Translations under genes and position numbers: made by a program
In this document: positions 47,105 through 55,042 of the stretch, one piece after another
Layout: each line of letters opens with the position of its first letter
Numbering within the stretch: position 1 is the first letter of the stretch
Notes under the pieces: model-generated
Databases searched by the model: none
What the model was told of the DNA's origin: nothing
The model's input: the letters and a program-made list of their open reading frames with translations, nothing else
Origin: Rhizobium sp. NFR07
GTDB lineage: Bacteria > Pseudomonadota > Alphaproteobacteria > Rhizobiales > Rhizobiaceae
Direction: 5' to 3'
NCBI RefSeq assembly: GCF_900111905.1
Contig: NZ_FOKM01000008.1
Location: 62,001 to 126,000, forward strand
Length of the DNA stretch: 64,000 bases

Positions 47105-48643
47105 ATGCGTCTAAAGAGTTCATCCAAGTTCGGTACATCCGTTGTAAAATTCGCAGCGGCCGCCTTGCTGGCCAGTGCCGCGACAGGCTGCAGCTCGGAC
47201 GCGTCCCGGTTCTCCGGTCTGTTCGACAACACGGATAATATCACCACGGCATCGATCCCGCAGCGCCAGGGTGGCGGTGCTTACGGTCAGGCTCCGGTGC
47301 CGCGCGGCGATGTCGCGTCGAGCCAGCAGCTGCCGCCGCAATATGGATCCAACAACGTCGCCAGTGCGCAGGCTTATCCGGCATCCGGTGGCTACCAGTC
47401 TCCAGCCCGCGCTGCATCCGCCCCGATGGGCGTTCAGCGCACGGAGCTTGCCGCTCCGGGTGCTTCGCAGCAGGATCCGCAGAGCCGCCAGCAGGCAATG
47501 GCCCAGCCTTTCCCGCAGCAGGACGCCGGAAGTCGCCCGATCGTTCCGCCGGCAGCGCGCAACACGGATAATCTCACCACCGGCACAATCAAGCCGATGT
47601 CCGGCTGGTCGACGACCAACGCGCCGCGTGTGGCGGTGAAGCCGGGTGAAACCGCAAAGACGCTCGCCAACCGCTACGGCGTTCCGGAAAAGGAAATCCT
47701 GCGCGCCAACGGCGGCTCTGTCGCTGCCGGTCAGACGGTTGTCATCCCGACCTTCGGTCCCGCCCGCAACTCGGCCAAGACCGCTGCCGGTGATATCGAC
47801 CTGCAGAACAGGGCGCCTGCGCCGTCGAACCAGAATGAGCAGAAGCTGGCCGTCCTGCCATCGCGCGACAAATCGCTGGCAGAGCCTGGCAAGATTACGC
47901 CTCCCGGCGGCAAGCCGCTCAACGGCTCCTATACGGTCAAGAGCGGTGACACGCTGACCAAGATCGCCCGTGCGACTGGTACGTCGGTTGACGACCTGAA
48001 GTCGATGAACGGCCTGAAGGACGGTAATGTCCGCATCGGTCAGACGCTGAAGGTCGTAAATGGCGTCGATACGCCGGATCCGGTCAAGACCGCGTCGGTT
48101 CCGCAGAAGCCTGTAGAACAGCCGAAGGCCGCTCCGCAGCCGGTCGTCGCCAAGGCCGAACCGGCACCTGCCGCAACACCTGCAAAGGCTGCCCCGACGG
48201 AGACCGCTTCGCTCGGTGATGTCGAGAAGAAGTCCGATATGACCTCTGCAGCACCGCAGTCCACGGGCATCGACAAGTATCGCTGGCCGGTCAGCGGCGC
48301 GGTGATCGCCGGCTACGGCTCCAACGTCAACGGCAGCCGCAATGACGGTATCGATATCTCGGTTCCGGAAGGCACGCCGATCAAGGCAGCCGAAAACGGC
48401 GTCGTCATCTATGCCGGCAACGGTCTGAAGCAGCTCGGCAACACGGTTCTCGTCCGTCACGACGACGGCAAGGTCACCGTCTACGGCCATGCCGGCTCGA
48501 TCAACGTCTCCCGCGGCCAGAAGGTGACTCGCGGCCAGACGCTCGCAGCATCGGGCATGAGCGGTGATGCACAGCGTCCGCAGGTCCACTTCGAGGTTCG
48601 CAAGGATGCGACCCCGGTCAACCCCATCAGTTTCCTTGAATAA
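47105..48643 (+). CDS. nlpD: NlpD-like LysM/M23 lipoprotein, degenerate peptidase site
   Basis: The 512-residue product has a lipobox (ASAATGC, Cys29), two LysM peptidoglycan-binding repeats (about 176-216 and 274-318) and an M23 (LytM) domain from about 390. In active M23 enzymes zinc is held by HxxxD and HxH. Here the first reads NDGID and the second QVH, so two ligands are missing, as in E. coli NlpD, which activates amidases rather than cutting wall itself. It should anchor to the outer membrane and help daughter-cell separation. A promoter-length gap with a TTAA-N7-GTAA box (47035-47049) lies upstream. Confidence 0.85.
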   Translation: MRLKSSSKFGTSVVKFAAAALLASAATGCSSDASRFSGLFDNTDNITTASIPQRQGGGAYGQAPVPRGDVASSQQLPPQYGSNNVASAQAYPASGGYQSPARAASAPMGVQRTELAAPGASQQDPQSRQQAMAQPFPQQDAGSRPIVPPAARNTDNLTTGTIKPMSGWSTTNAPRVAVKPGETAKTLANRYGVPEKEILRANGGSVAAGQTVVIPTFGPARNSAKTAAGDIDLQNRAPAPSNQNEQKLAVLPSRDKSLAEPGKITPPGGKPLNGSYTVKSGDTLTKIARATGTSVDDLKSMNGLKDGNVRIGQTLKVVNGVDTPDPVKTASVPQKPVEQPKAAPQPVVAKAEPAPAATPAKAAPTETASLGDVEKKSDMTSAAPQSTGIDKYRWPVSGAVIAGYGSNVNGSRNDGIDISVPEGTPIKAAENGVVIYAGNGLKQLGNTVLVRHDDGKVTVYGHAGSINVSRGQKVTRGQTLAASGMSGDAQRPQVHFEVRKDATPVNPISFLE

Positions 48644-48667
48644 TGTAGTGCGTTTCAAGGACCGACG

Positions 48668-48695
48668 AAAAAGCCCGGCAATGCCGGGCTTTTTT
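48668..48695 (+). terminator. Intrinsic terminator of nlpD
   Basis: AAAAGCCCGGC pairs with GCCGGGCTTTT around AAT, then T residues. The A-rich left side may also stop the convergent DUF815 gene. Confidence 0.88.
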
Positions 48696-48721
48696 GCGTC
48701 TTGAGTTTTGCTGGTCCGATA

Positions 48722-49594
48722 TCAGTTCCGGGTGAGCGGCTTGCGCATCCGGCCGGCGAGATCCTGTATGTATTGCCAGGCGACGCGGCCCGAACGGCCG
48801 CCGCGGGTCGTTGCCCATTCGAGCGCCTCGTGATGCAGCGTTTCCTGGTTGAGCCCGAGATCGAAATGGGCGGCATAACCGTCGATCATCGCCAGATAGT
48901 CGTCCTGGCTACACTTGTGGAAGCCGAGCCACAGGCCGAAGCGATCCGACAGAGACACTTTCTCTTCGACCGCTTCCGACGGATTGATCGCCGTCGACTG
49001 CTCGTTTTCCATCATCGTGCGCGGCAGCAGATGGCGGCGGTTGGATGTCGCGTAGAAGAGGACATTGTCCGGCCGGCCTTCGATACCGCCGTCGAGCGCT
49101 GCTTTCAGCGACTTGTATGCGGTGTCGTCATGGTCGAAGGACAGGTCGTCGCAGAAGACGATGACGAGCTCGCCGGACTGCTTGAGGATATCGAGAAGGT
49201 CGGGCAGGGATGCGATATCCTCGCGATGAACCTCGACGAGCTTCAGCGGAAGGCCGGTCGACGCGCGTACATCCTCGTGCACGGATTTCACCAGCGACGA
49301 CTTGCCCATGCCGCGGGCGCCCCAGAGAAGCACATTGTTTGCCGGATAGCCTTCGGCAAAGCGCAGCGTGTTCTCGTGCAGGATGTCGCGGACATGATCG
49401 ACGCCGCGGATCAAGGTCAGTGCGATGCGGTTCGGTTTCGGCACGGGCTGCAGGCGCTGATTGGCAGGAACCCAGACGAAACAGTCGGCCGCGTTCCAGT
49501 CGTTGACCGCAGGAGCAGGGCCGGCAAGGCGTTCGACCGCCTCTGCCAGGCGCCTCACTTCAGCAAGGATCTGCGCGTTGATGTCGTCGCTCAT
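48722..49594 (-). CDS. DUF815 AAA-like ATPase
   Basis: The 290-residue product has a P-loop (WGARGMGKSSLVKS), a Walker B region (VIVFCDDLSF) and a sensor-like YATSNRRHLLP, features of the DUF815 family of AAA-type ATPases. Their function is not settled. ATG 49594 is preceded by GAGGAGCACC, which fixes the start over an upstream alternative. It is convergent with nlpD and divergent from yajC. Confidence 0.82.
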   Translation of the reverse strand: MSDDINAQILAEVRRLAEAVERLAGPAPAVNDWNAADCFVWVPANQRLQPVPKPNRIALTLIRGVDHVRDILHENTLRFAEGYPANNVLLWGARGMGKSSLVKSVHEDVRASTGLPLKLVEVHREDIASLPDLLDILKQSGELVIVFCDDLSFDHDDTAYKSLKAALDGGIEGRPDNVLFYATSNRRHLLPRTMMENEQSTAINPSEAVEEKVSLSDRFGLWLGFHKCSQDDYLAMIDGYAAHFDLGLNQETLHHEALEWATTRGGRSGRVAWQYIQDLAGRMRKPLTRN

Positions 49595-49784
49595 GGTGCT
49601 CCTCATGCCGTTCCGGCTTCATTTCACCTCGCGGTAACACGCTCGTCATTGCATAGAAAGGCGCGGAGCCGTGGATTTGGTACGGGAAACTGCCGCTTTG
49701 TGTTGCAAATCAAACGGGCACATCTATATTCCGGCGACTTGAAAAACGGGGGCGGGGAGTCTCCGATCGTCTTAGGAGTTCTCT

Positions 49785-50141
49785 ATGTTCATTACCGAAG
49801 CATTCGCCCAGGCGACCGGAGCGGCCCCGGCGGGTTCCGCAACGGATTCCATCCTCCAGATGGTGATGCTGTTCGCGCCCCTGATGGTGGTGTGGTACTT
49901 CTTCCTCATTCGCCCGCAGCGCGCCCAGGCCAAGAAGCGCCAGGAAACGCTCAGCAACATCCGTCGCGGTGACCAGGTCGTTCTCGGTGGCGGCATCACC
50001 GGCAAGGTGAGCAAGGTCATCGACGACAACGAACTGGAAGTCGAAATCGCCGAAGGCGTGAAGATCCGCGCCCAGCGCGCCTATATCGCCGAAGTCAAGG
50101 TGAAGGGCGAGCCGGTCAAGACCGAAACGGCTGCCAAGTAA
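49785..50141 (+). CDS. yajC: Preprotein translocase subunit YajC
   Basis: The 118-residue product has an N-terminal membrane helix (ILQMVMLFAPLMVVWYFFLI) and the YajC signature RPQRAQAKKRQETLSNIRRGDQVV, GGITGKV. YajC normally works with SecD and SecF, encoded just downstream in most alphaproteobacteria; here no secD or secF follows. TTAGGAG precedes the ATG. Confidence 0.95.
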   Translation: MFITEAFAQATGAAPAGSATDSILQMVMLFAPLMVVWYFFLIRPQRAQAKKRQETLSNIRRGDQVVLGGGITGKVSKVIDDNELEVEIAEGVKIRAQRAYIAEVKVKGEPVKTETAAK

Positions 50142-50143
50142 CA

Positions 50144-50209
50144 AGCCGAAAAGTCGGCTAACGAAAGCCCGGACCGGCGCGCTGCATCTGGCGGCTGCCG
50201 GCTCCGGGC
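50144..50209. other. Hairpins after yajC
   Basis: AGCCGA/TCGGCT (50144-50159) and the larger GCCCGGACCGGC with its partner in GCCGGCTCCGGGC (50167-50209) fill most of the 87-bp gap. Neither has a T tract. Confidence 0.45.
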
Positions 50210-50228
50210 ATAGTCATTCAGAGAAAGC

Positions 50229-50624
50229 ATGCGCGACATGGCAAAAGGCATCGAAATTCGCGAAGCCCATTTTCCCGGTCGCGCACCTATCGACGCCTAT
50301 GGCAATGGCGGCTTCCGCTTTGCCGACATGTCGCATCGCGGTTCCATCCTGTGCCTGCCCTCCGGCATCCATGGCTGGGATATCGAGGAAGGCCAGCCGC
50401 TGACGGTGGCAGCTTTCGAGCGCGTTCTGGCCGAGGCCGGTAATATCGAGGTGGTGCTGGTCGGCACCGGCGCCAACCTGAAGCCTCTGCCGGCCGAACT
50501 GAAGGCTGCCTTGAAGGCAAAGGGCATTTCGTCCGATCCGATGAGCACAGGCGCCGCAGTCCGCACATTCAACATCATGCTGGCCGAATCCCGTGCGGTG
50601 GCCGCAGCTCTTATCGCGGTCTGA
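50229..50624 (+). CDS. Mth938-like protein (NDUFAF3 homologue)
   Basis: The 131-residue product has the Mth938/DUF498 fold: IDAYGNGGFRFADMSHRGSIL early, VLVGTGANLKPLPAEL and MSTGAAVRTFNIMLAESR. The human relative NDUFAF3 assists complex I assembly. Members sit in a YajC/SecD/SecF cluster in alphaproteobacteria. ATG 50229 is taken; ATG 50238 is also in frame. The next gene begins 2 bp after its stop. Confidence 0.85.
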   Translation: MRDMAKGIEIREAHFPGRAPIDAYGNGGFRFADMSHRGSILCLPSGIHGWDIEEGQPLTVAAFERVLAEAGNIEVVLVGTGANLKPLPAELKAALKAKGISSDPMSTGAAVRTFNIMLAESRAVAAALIAV

Positions 50625-50626
50625 CA

Positions 50627-51481
50627 ATGACAGACACCGTGTCCGACAACGGCGCGCTGTGCCTTGCGACCCTTCGGGATACGGATCGCGACCGCTATCT
50701 CGCATGCCTGATGTCTCCTGAAGACAAACGAGGCGCGCTGGCCGCACTTTATGCCTTCAACGCTGAAATCGCCCGTGTCCGTGATGTCGTCCGCGAGCCC
50801 TTGCCGGGTGAAATTCGCCTGCAATGGTGGCGCGATCTTCTCGAAGGAACTGCTGAGGGTGACACCGGCGGCAACCCGATCGCAGCCGGTCTGCTGAAAG
50901 CCGTCGAGCGATATCGCCTGCCGCGCCAGACGCTGATTGCCATGACCGAGGCGCGGATTTTCGACCTCTATGACGACCCGATCCCAGATCGCAATGCGCT
51001 CGAAGGCTATGCCGGCGAGACGGCGTCTGCTCTCATCCAGTTGGCAAGCCTCGTGCTGTCTCACGATGATGCGGCCCAGTCGGCTCAGGCTGCCGGTCAC
51101 GCGGGCGTCGCCCAGGCGATCGCCGGCATTCTTCTACTGCTGCCGATTCACACACACAGGCGGCAGCTCTTTGTGCCTCTCGATATCCTGTCGGCGACTG
51201 GTCTCGACCGGGACACCTTTCTTGCGGGTGAGGACAAGGCTCGCATCGGCGCGGCCATCGAGGCGCTCGCCGGACTTGGCCTCGAACATCTGGAAAAGGC
51301 ACGCCGAGCCGGGCCTGTCTCCGCAACTGTATTCCCGGCCTTTCTGCCCGCGACGCTGGCCAATCCAGTGCTCTTTCGTGCGCGCAAGCTGGGCGCAGGC
51401 GCCCTTGACGCAAGCCTTCAGCAGCCGCAATGGCGCCGCCAGCTTCGCATGGTCAGGGCCGCCTTTCTTCGCAGGCTCTAA
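50627..51481 (+). CDS. Squalene/phytoene synthase-like protein (NDUFAF6 type)
   Basis: The 284-residue product has the trans-isoprenyl synthase fold: RGALAALYAFNAEIARVRDVV and IRLQWWRDLLEG. The paired Asp motifs needed for catalysis are not both present: the first reads ARVRD and the second region (GVAQAIAGILLLLPIHTHRR) lacks DxxxD. That fits the catalytically altered NDUFAF6 (C8ORF38) group. It is coupled to the NDUFAF3-like gene with a 2-bp gap, a pair linked to complex I assembly in mitochondria. A true phytoene synthase role is less likely; no carotenoid genes are present. Confidence 0.78.
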   Translation: MTDTVSDNGALCLATLRDTDRDRYLACLMSPEDKRGALAALYAFNAEIARVRDVVREPLPGEIRLQWWRDLLEGTAEGDTGGNPIAAGLLKAVERYRLPRQTLIAMTEARIFDLYDDPIPDRNALEGYAGETASALIQLASLVLSHDDAAQSAQAAGHAGVAQAIAGILLLLPIHTHRRQLFVPLDILSATGLDRDTFLAGEDKARIGAAIEALAGLGLEHLEKARRAGPVSATVFPAFLPATLANPVLFRARKLGAGALDASLQQPQWRRQLRMVRAAFLRRL

Positions 51482-51557
51482 CACATAACACTCGCGCAAG
51501 CCTCGCGCTTTAGGCAGAATGCAACCTGAGAACCGGCTGCATTGAAGGAGAAGCGGT

Positions 51558-52046
51558 TTGAGTCCTTTCATCGTATGGACAACGATCGTTGGATTGATCC
51601 TCCTGTTGATCTACTACATCGGCCGGGTGCTGCGGACGAGCGAGAAGGAAGGCAATCACGACGTCGGATTCGCCATAGTCGAATTCGGCCGTGCCTTTCC
51701 TGAGGAAGCGATCCGCAGCTTGCATGCGACAGCCGACGGAAACAGCATCTTCGTGCGTCTTCACGACAGCAAGGCCGGCATCATGCGTAACCGGCGCAAC
51801 CATTTCGCCTGCCATCTGATCAATCCGGGCCGCGTCCGTGTCACGCCCTTGCCTGACGTGAAGGGGTTCTCGGCGGAATTTCTGGATGCGCCGACGCAGA
51901 ACGGCGACTTCTTCTTCCGATCAGAAAAGGAAGCGGCGGAAGTGTCGCTATGGCTGCTCGACAACTATGTCAGCGTGGAAGACCGCATCCTCGACGAAAC
52001 GCCCGCCGAGGATGCCGATCCGACTAAGCCTGATCAAGCCAACTAG
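51558..52046 (+). CDS. Membrane-anchored hypothetical protein (TTG start)
   Basis: The 162-residue product has one N-terminal membrane helix ([19 protein letters not shown]) and a cytosolic or periplasmic domain of no known family ([20 protein letters not shown] and [23 protein letters not shown] stretches). TTG 51558 has AAGGAG 7 bp upstream, a good fit with no better ATG. Its 3' end overlaps the convergent trmFO gene by 23 bp. It follows the NDUFAF6-like gene by 76 bp and may belong to the same unit. Confidence 0.65.
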   Translation: MSPFIVWTTIVGLILLLIYYIGRVLRTSEKEGNHDVGFAIVEFGRAFPEEAIRSLHATADGNSIFVRLHDSKAGIMRNRRNHFACHLINPGRVRVTPLPDVKGFSAEFLDAPTQNGDFFFRSEKEAAEVSLWLLDNYVSVEDRILDETPAEDADPTKPDQAN

Positions 52047-53433
52047 CGCAGTCGCGCAGGGCGCGTGCCGACAGAAGCTGCCGTTTCATGATGGTCTTGT
52101 CCTTGCCGCGGAAGCGCTTGACGCCTTCCGGCTTGACGATCGAACCCGGCTCCAGCTCCGGAAAAAGCCCGAAATTGACATTCATCGGCTGGAAAGACCG
52201 CTTGCCAGGCTCTTCGTCATGTATCAGGTGGCCGCCGGTGATATGGCCGAGCAGCGAGCCGAACGCGGTCGTCGGAGGCGGCGGCACGATGGTTTCGCCC
52301 TTGCGTTCGGCGGCGGCGAACCGGCCGGCGAGAAGCCCGATCGCTGAACTCTCCACATAGCCTTCGCAGCCGGTGATCTGGCCGGCAAAGCGCAAGCCCG
52401 GCCGGCTCTTCAACGTCAGGGACCGGTCGAGCAGAATCGGCGATTGGATATAGGTATTGCGATGCAGGCCGCCGAGGCGCGCGAATTCTGCGTTCTGCAG
52501 GCCGGGGATCATACGGAAGATCTCAGCCTGGGCGCCGTATTTCAGCTTCGTCTGGAAACCGACCATGTTGTAGAGCGTGCCGAGCGCATTGTCCTGGCGA
52601 AGCTGCACGACGGCATAGGCCTTGACGGTCGGGTTATGGGCGTTGGTCAGCCCCATCGGTTTCATCGGGCCGTGACGAAGCGTTTCGCGGCCGCGTTCCG
52701 CCATGACTTCGATCGGCAGGCAGCCGTCGAAATAGGGGGTGCCCTCCCATTCCTTGAAGCCGACCGTATCACCGGCGATCAACGCATCGACGAAAGCATT
52801 GTATTGCTGCTCGTCGAGCGGGCAGTTGATATAGTCCTTGCCGTTGCCGCCCGGGCCGACCTTGTCGTAGCGCGACTGATACCAGCAGATATCCATGTCG
52901 ATCGAATCGCGATGCACGATCGGGGCAATCGCGTCGAAGAAGGCGAGCTGGTCTTCGCCGGTCTCGGCCTGGATGGAGGCGGCAAGCGAAGGCGAGGTGA
53001 GGGGACCGGTGGCAACGATCGCCAGATCCCATTCCTTCGGCGGCAGTCCCTGGATTTCCTCGCGCACGACGGTGATCAGCGGGTTCTTTTCGATCGCCTC
53101 AGTCACGGCATCCGAGAATCCATCACGATCGACCGCAAGCGCGCCGCCGGCCGGAACCTGGTTCTTGTCTGCACACGCCATGATCAGCGAGCCGGCAAGC
53201 CGCATCTCGGCATGGATGACACCGACGGCATTGGCCGTTGCGTCATCGGAGCGGAAGGAATTGGAACAGACGAGTTCGGCAAGGCCGTCGGTCTTGTGGG
53301 CATCGGTTCCGCGAACGCCGCGCATCTCGTGGAGAACGACCGGTATGCCGGCCTGCGCGATCTGCCAGGCAGCCTCGGAGCCGGCGAGCCCGCCGCCGAC
53401 GACGTGGATGGGGGAATAGGATTTATCTGTCAT
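52024..53433 (-). CDS. trmFO: Methylenetetrahydrofolate-tRNA-(uracil-5-)-methyltransferase
   Basis: The 469-residue product has the FAD dinucleotide loop [21 protein letters not shown], then [23 protein letters not shown] and a late [20 protein letters not shown]. TrmFO makes 5-methyluridine at tRNA position 54 with folate and FAD. ATG 53433 is fixed by the conserved [14 protein letters not shown]; the upstream frame is not conserved. It is convergent with and overlaps the hypothetical gene at 51558. Confidence 0.96.
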   Translation of the reverse strand: MTDKSYSPIHVVGGGLAGSEAAWQIAQAGIPVVLHEMRGVRGTDAHKTDGLAELVCSNSFRSDDATANAVGVIHAEMRLAGSLIMACADKNQVPAGGALAVDRDGFSDAVTEAIEKNPLITVVREEIQGLPPKEWDLAIVATGPLTSPSLAASIQAETGEDQLAFFDAIAPIVHRDSIDMDICWYQSRYDKVGPGGNGKDYINCPLDEQQYNAFVDALIAGDTVGFKEWEGTPYFDGCLPIEVMAERGRETLRHGPMKPMGLTNAHNPTVKAYAVVQLRQDNALGTLYNMVGFQTKLKYGAQAEIFRMIPGLQNAEFARLGGLHRNTYIQSPILLDRSLTLKSRPGLRFAGQITGCEGYVESSAIGLLAGRFAAAERKGETIVPPPPTTAFGSLLGHITGGHLIHDEEPGKRSFQPMNVNFGLFPELEPGSIVKPEGVKRFRGKDKTIMKRQLLSARALRDCASWLDQA

Positions 53434-53504
53434 GGGGCGGCTCAATATCACGGGCGGTGACGGACCGGAATTAAAAAGCGAGCATGATTTACTGCGCGTC
53501 AGAA

Positions 53505-53532
53505 TCAAAAAGGCACCTGAGAAGGTGCCTTT
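53505..53532 (-). terminator. Minus-strand terminator of the distal DUF1127 gene
   Basis: Read on the minus strand, AAAGGCACCT and AGGTGCCTTT pair around a tetraloop and end in T residues (A run at 53505-53510 on the plus strand). Confidence 0.8.
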
Positions 53533-53603
53533 GATCATCCTTGGGCATTTCGGTCGCCAGACCATCGTTCGTCGAGCGGTGGGATGCCGCCGTCCGCTAG
53601 AAA

Positions 53604-53747
53604 TTAGCGGAAGGAACGCGACGCAATGTTGCGAATGTCGTAGCGGGTCAGACCGATGTCCGAGAGTGCCTGGTTCGAAAGATTGCCAAGCTCGTTCATC
53701 GTGCGGCGGTAGCTGATCCAGTTCTTTGCGATGCGGATCGGGTTCAT
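53604..53747 (-). CDS. DUF1127 micro-protein (copy 2)
   Basis: The 47-residue product has the DUF1127 pattern: basic, with [19 protein letters not shown] and IASRSFR. It is preceded by GAGGA at a suitable distance and followed by its own terminator. DUF1127 proteins are small basic proteins; in Rhodobacter one (CcaF1) is cotranscribed with CcsR RNAs and affects RNA turnover. The gap to the upstream copy (53748-54000) is AT-rich and holds only that copy's terminator. Confidence 0.9.
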   Translation of the reverse strand: MNPIRIAKNWISYRRTMNELGNLSNQALSDIGLTRYDIRNIASRSFR

Positions 53748-53948
53748 GGTGGTTTCCTCAAGATCATCTTTTTCCCGGTGCTCGTTTCGGCCCCGGCGAT
53801 GACGTTCTTATACATCCGCATAATAAGAATTTGCAGTGCAAAAAATGTGCGACTGATATGCATTTGTGCAGGTCATTGCCGATTTAAAGGGCTAAGCGCG
53901 AAAAAGCGGCATTTTCTCACTTTTGAGCTAAGTGCATGCCCACAAACG

Positions 53949-53972
53949 AAAAACGCCTCCCGAAGGAGGCGC
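53949..53972 (-). terminator. Minus-strand terminator of the proximal DUF1127 gene
   Basis: On the minus strand, GCGCCTCC-TTCG-GGAGGCGT is followed by TTTTC. It separates the two DUF1127 genes, so they are at least partly independent transcripts. Confidence 0.8.
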
Positions 53973-54000
53973 TTTCGAACGACTTGAATGTCGAAATGTC

Positions 54001-54147
54001 TTAGAAGCCGACTGCCGTGCGTGCAACGCGACGGATGTCTGCGCGGCCGATGCCGAGATCGGAAAGTTCGCGGTCGGTCATGCGGCCGAGTTCCGTTACG
54101 GTTTCGCGATACTTGCGCCAGCTGTTGAACTTGTTTGCGATATTCAT
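54001..54147 (-). CDS. DUF1127 micro-protein (copy 1)
   Basis: The 48-residue product starts MNIANKFNSWRKYRETVTEL and continues MTDRELSDLGIGRADIRRVA, the typical DUF1127 sequence. AAAGGGATACGACC precedes the ATG. It lies 254 bp upstream of the second copy and about 175 bp downstream of the anti-Shine-Dalgarno RNA at 54323-54438, all on the minus strand. Confidence 0.9.
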   Translation of the reverse strand: MNIANKFNSWRKYRETVTELGRMTDRELSDLGIGRADIRRVARTAVGF

Positions 54148-54322
54148 GGTCGTATCCCTTTTGAACCCTGAGAGTGCAATTCTTTGCCCCTCGTCATCTG
54201 CTAATCGTTTTAAATTCTTTCGCGCCTAAAAAACAGCGCCGGTTAGGTATGCCACCTATGCGCTGCGTGCATTGCAGCGAAATCGGTAATCACGAGCTGA
54301 GGAAAAGACAGGCAGGAAGCCC

Positions 54323-54438
54323 AAAAAATAACGCCCACCGGGGGAGGAGATCCGGTGGGCGTCATATGAGCGACTGGCGATTGGGAGGAGGAGTACCGCC
54401 AGTCTCCACGGGCACACGCTGGGAGGAGGAGTGCGTGA
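54323..54438 (-). ncRNA. Cuckoo/alpha-r14/CcsR-like small RNA with three CUCCUCCC loops
   Basis: On the minus strand three hairpins follow one another: CACGC/GCGTG (outer CGGG/CCCG possible) at about 54409-54442; GACTGGCG/CGCCAGTC at 54372-54404; and an 11-bp ACGCCCACCGG/CCGGTGGGCGT stem at 54331-54362 that ends in TATTTTTT and works as terminator. Each loop contains CTCCTCCC, complementary to Shine-Dalgarno sites. The length is about 115 nt. This is the plan of the cuckoo (alpha-r14, CcsR) RNAs of alphaproteobacteria, which bind mRNA leader regions. No open reading frame explains it. Confidence 0.8.
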
Positions 54439-54443
54439 CCCGA

Positions 54444-54449
54444 ATTATA
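54444..54449 (-). promoter_or_regulatory. TATAAT box of the small RNA
   Basis: A perfect TATAAT on the minus strand, 6-7 nt before the expected first base (54437-54438). No standard TTGACA box is placed 17 bp upstream, so an alternative sigma factor or activator may be used. Confidence 0.5.
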
Positions 54450-54802
54450 ATGAACTTTGTTCGGCGTGGCTCCGATGCTTTTTTGCGTCGCGGCGCTCGC
54501 CAGTTCGTTGATGACTTATTAACGAATACTGGGGGTTTTGTGCACTGCAAACGTCGAATGGATGTCATGCGATGAGCGCATGGCTTTGCTGGAAGGCCGA
54601 GTTCTTGCTCTCTCAGGGGGCGAATGTCGCGATTCATTTCCGGTGCGGCCGCAATCAGGAATGCCCATGGCATCGTTTGCCGGCAGCCGTCGAGTTCCGT
54701 TGGAAGACTGTCATTTTTCCTTTGCGCCCATGAAAACGGGTGATATAGAGACGCGCGCTCCGGAAGGCCTCTGGCGACGAGGATTTTCGACGCGGTTGGG
54801 GC

Positions 54803-54887
<85 letters not shown>

Positions 54888-55042
54888 GCACCGCCAGGGT
54901 GCGGTCCTCAGCCGAAAGCGGCAGTTGACAGGCGCCATTGATACCGCGGCTGGTCTCTTAGAAGTTCCGGCGATGTGCTCATTGAAACAACGGCTGTAGC
55001 TGCCGGGTCCGGGCACCGCCGCCACGATATGAAGGTTTGAAA

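Noticed and set aside
47120..48658. 512-codon frame opposite nlpD
   Set aside because: Mirror frame of a gene with clear LysM and M23 domains; the translation is Arg/Leu-rich noise.
54362..54673. 103-codon minus-strand frame over the small RNA
   Set aside because: The stem-loops and terminator explain the sequence better; the frame has no ribosome site or motif and crosses the TATAAT box.
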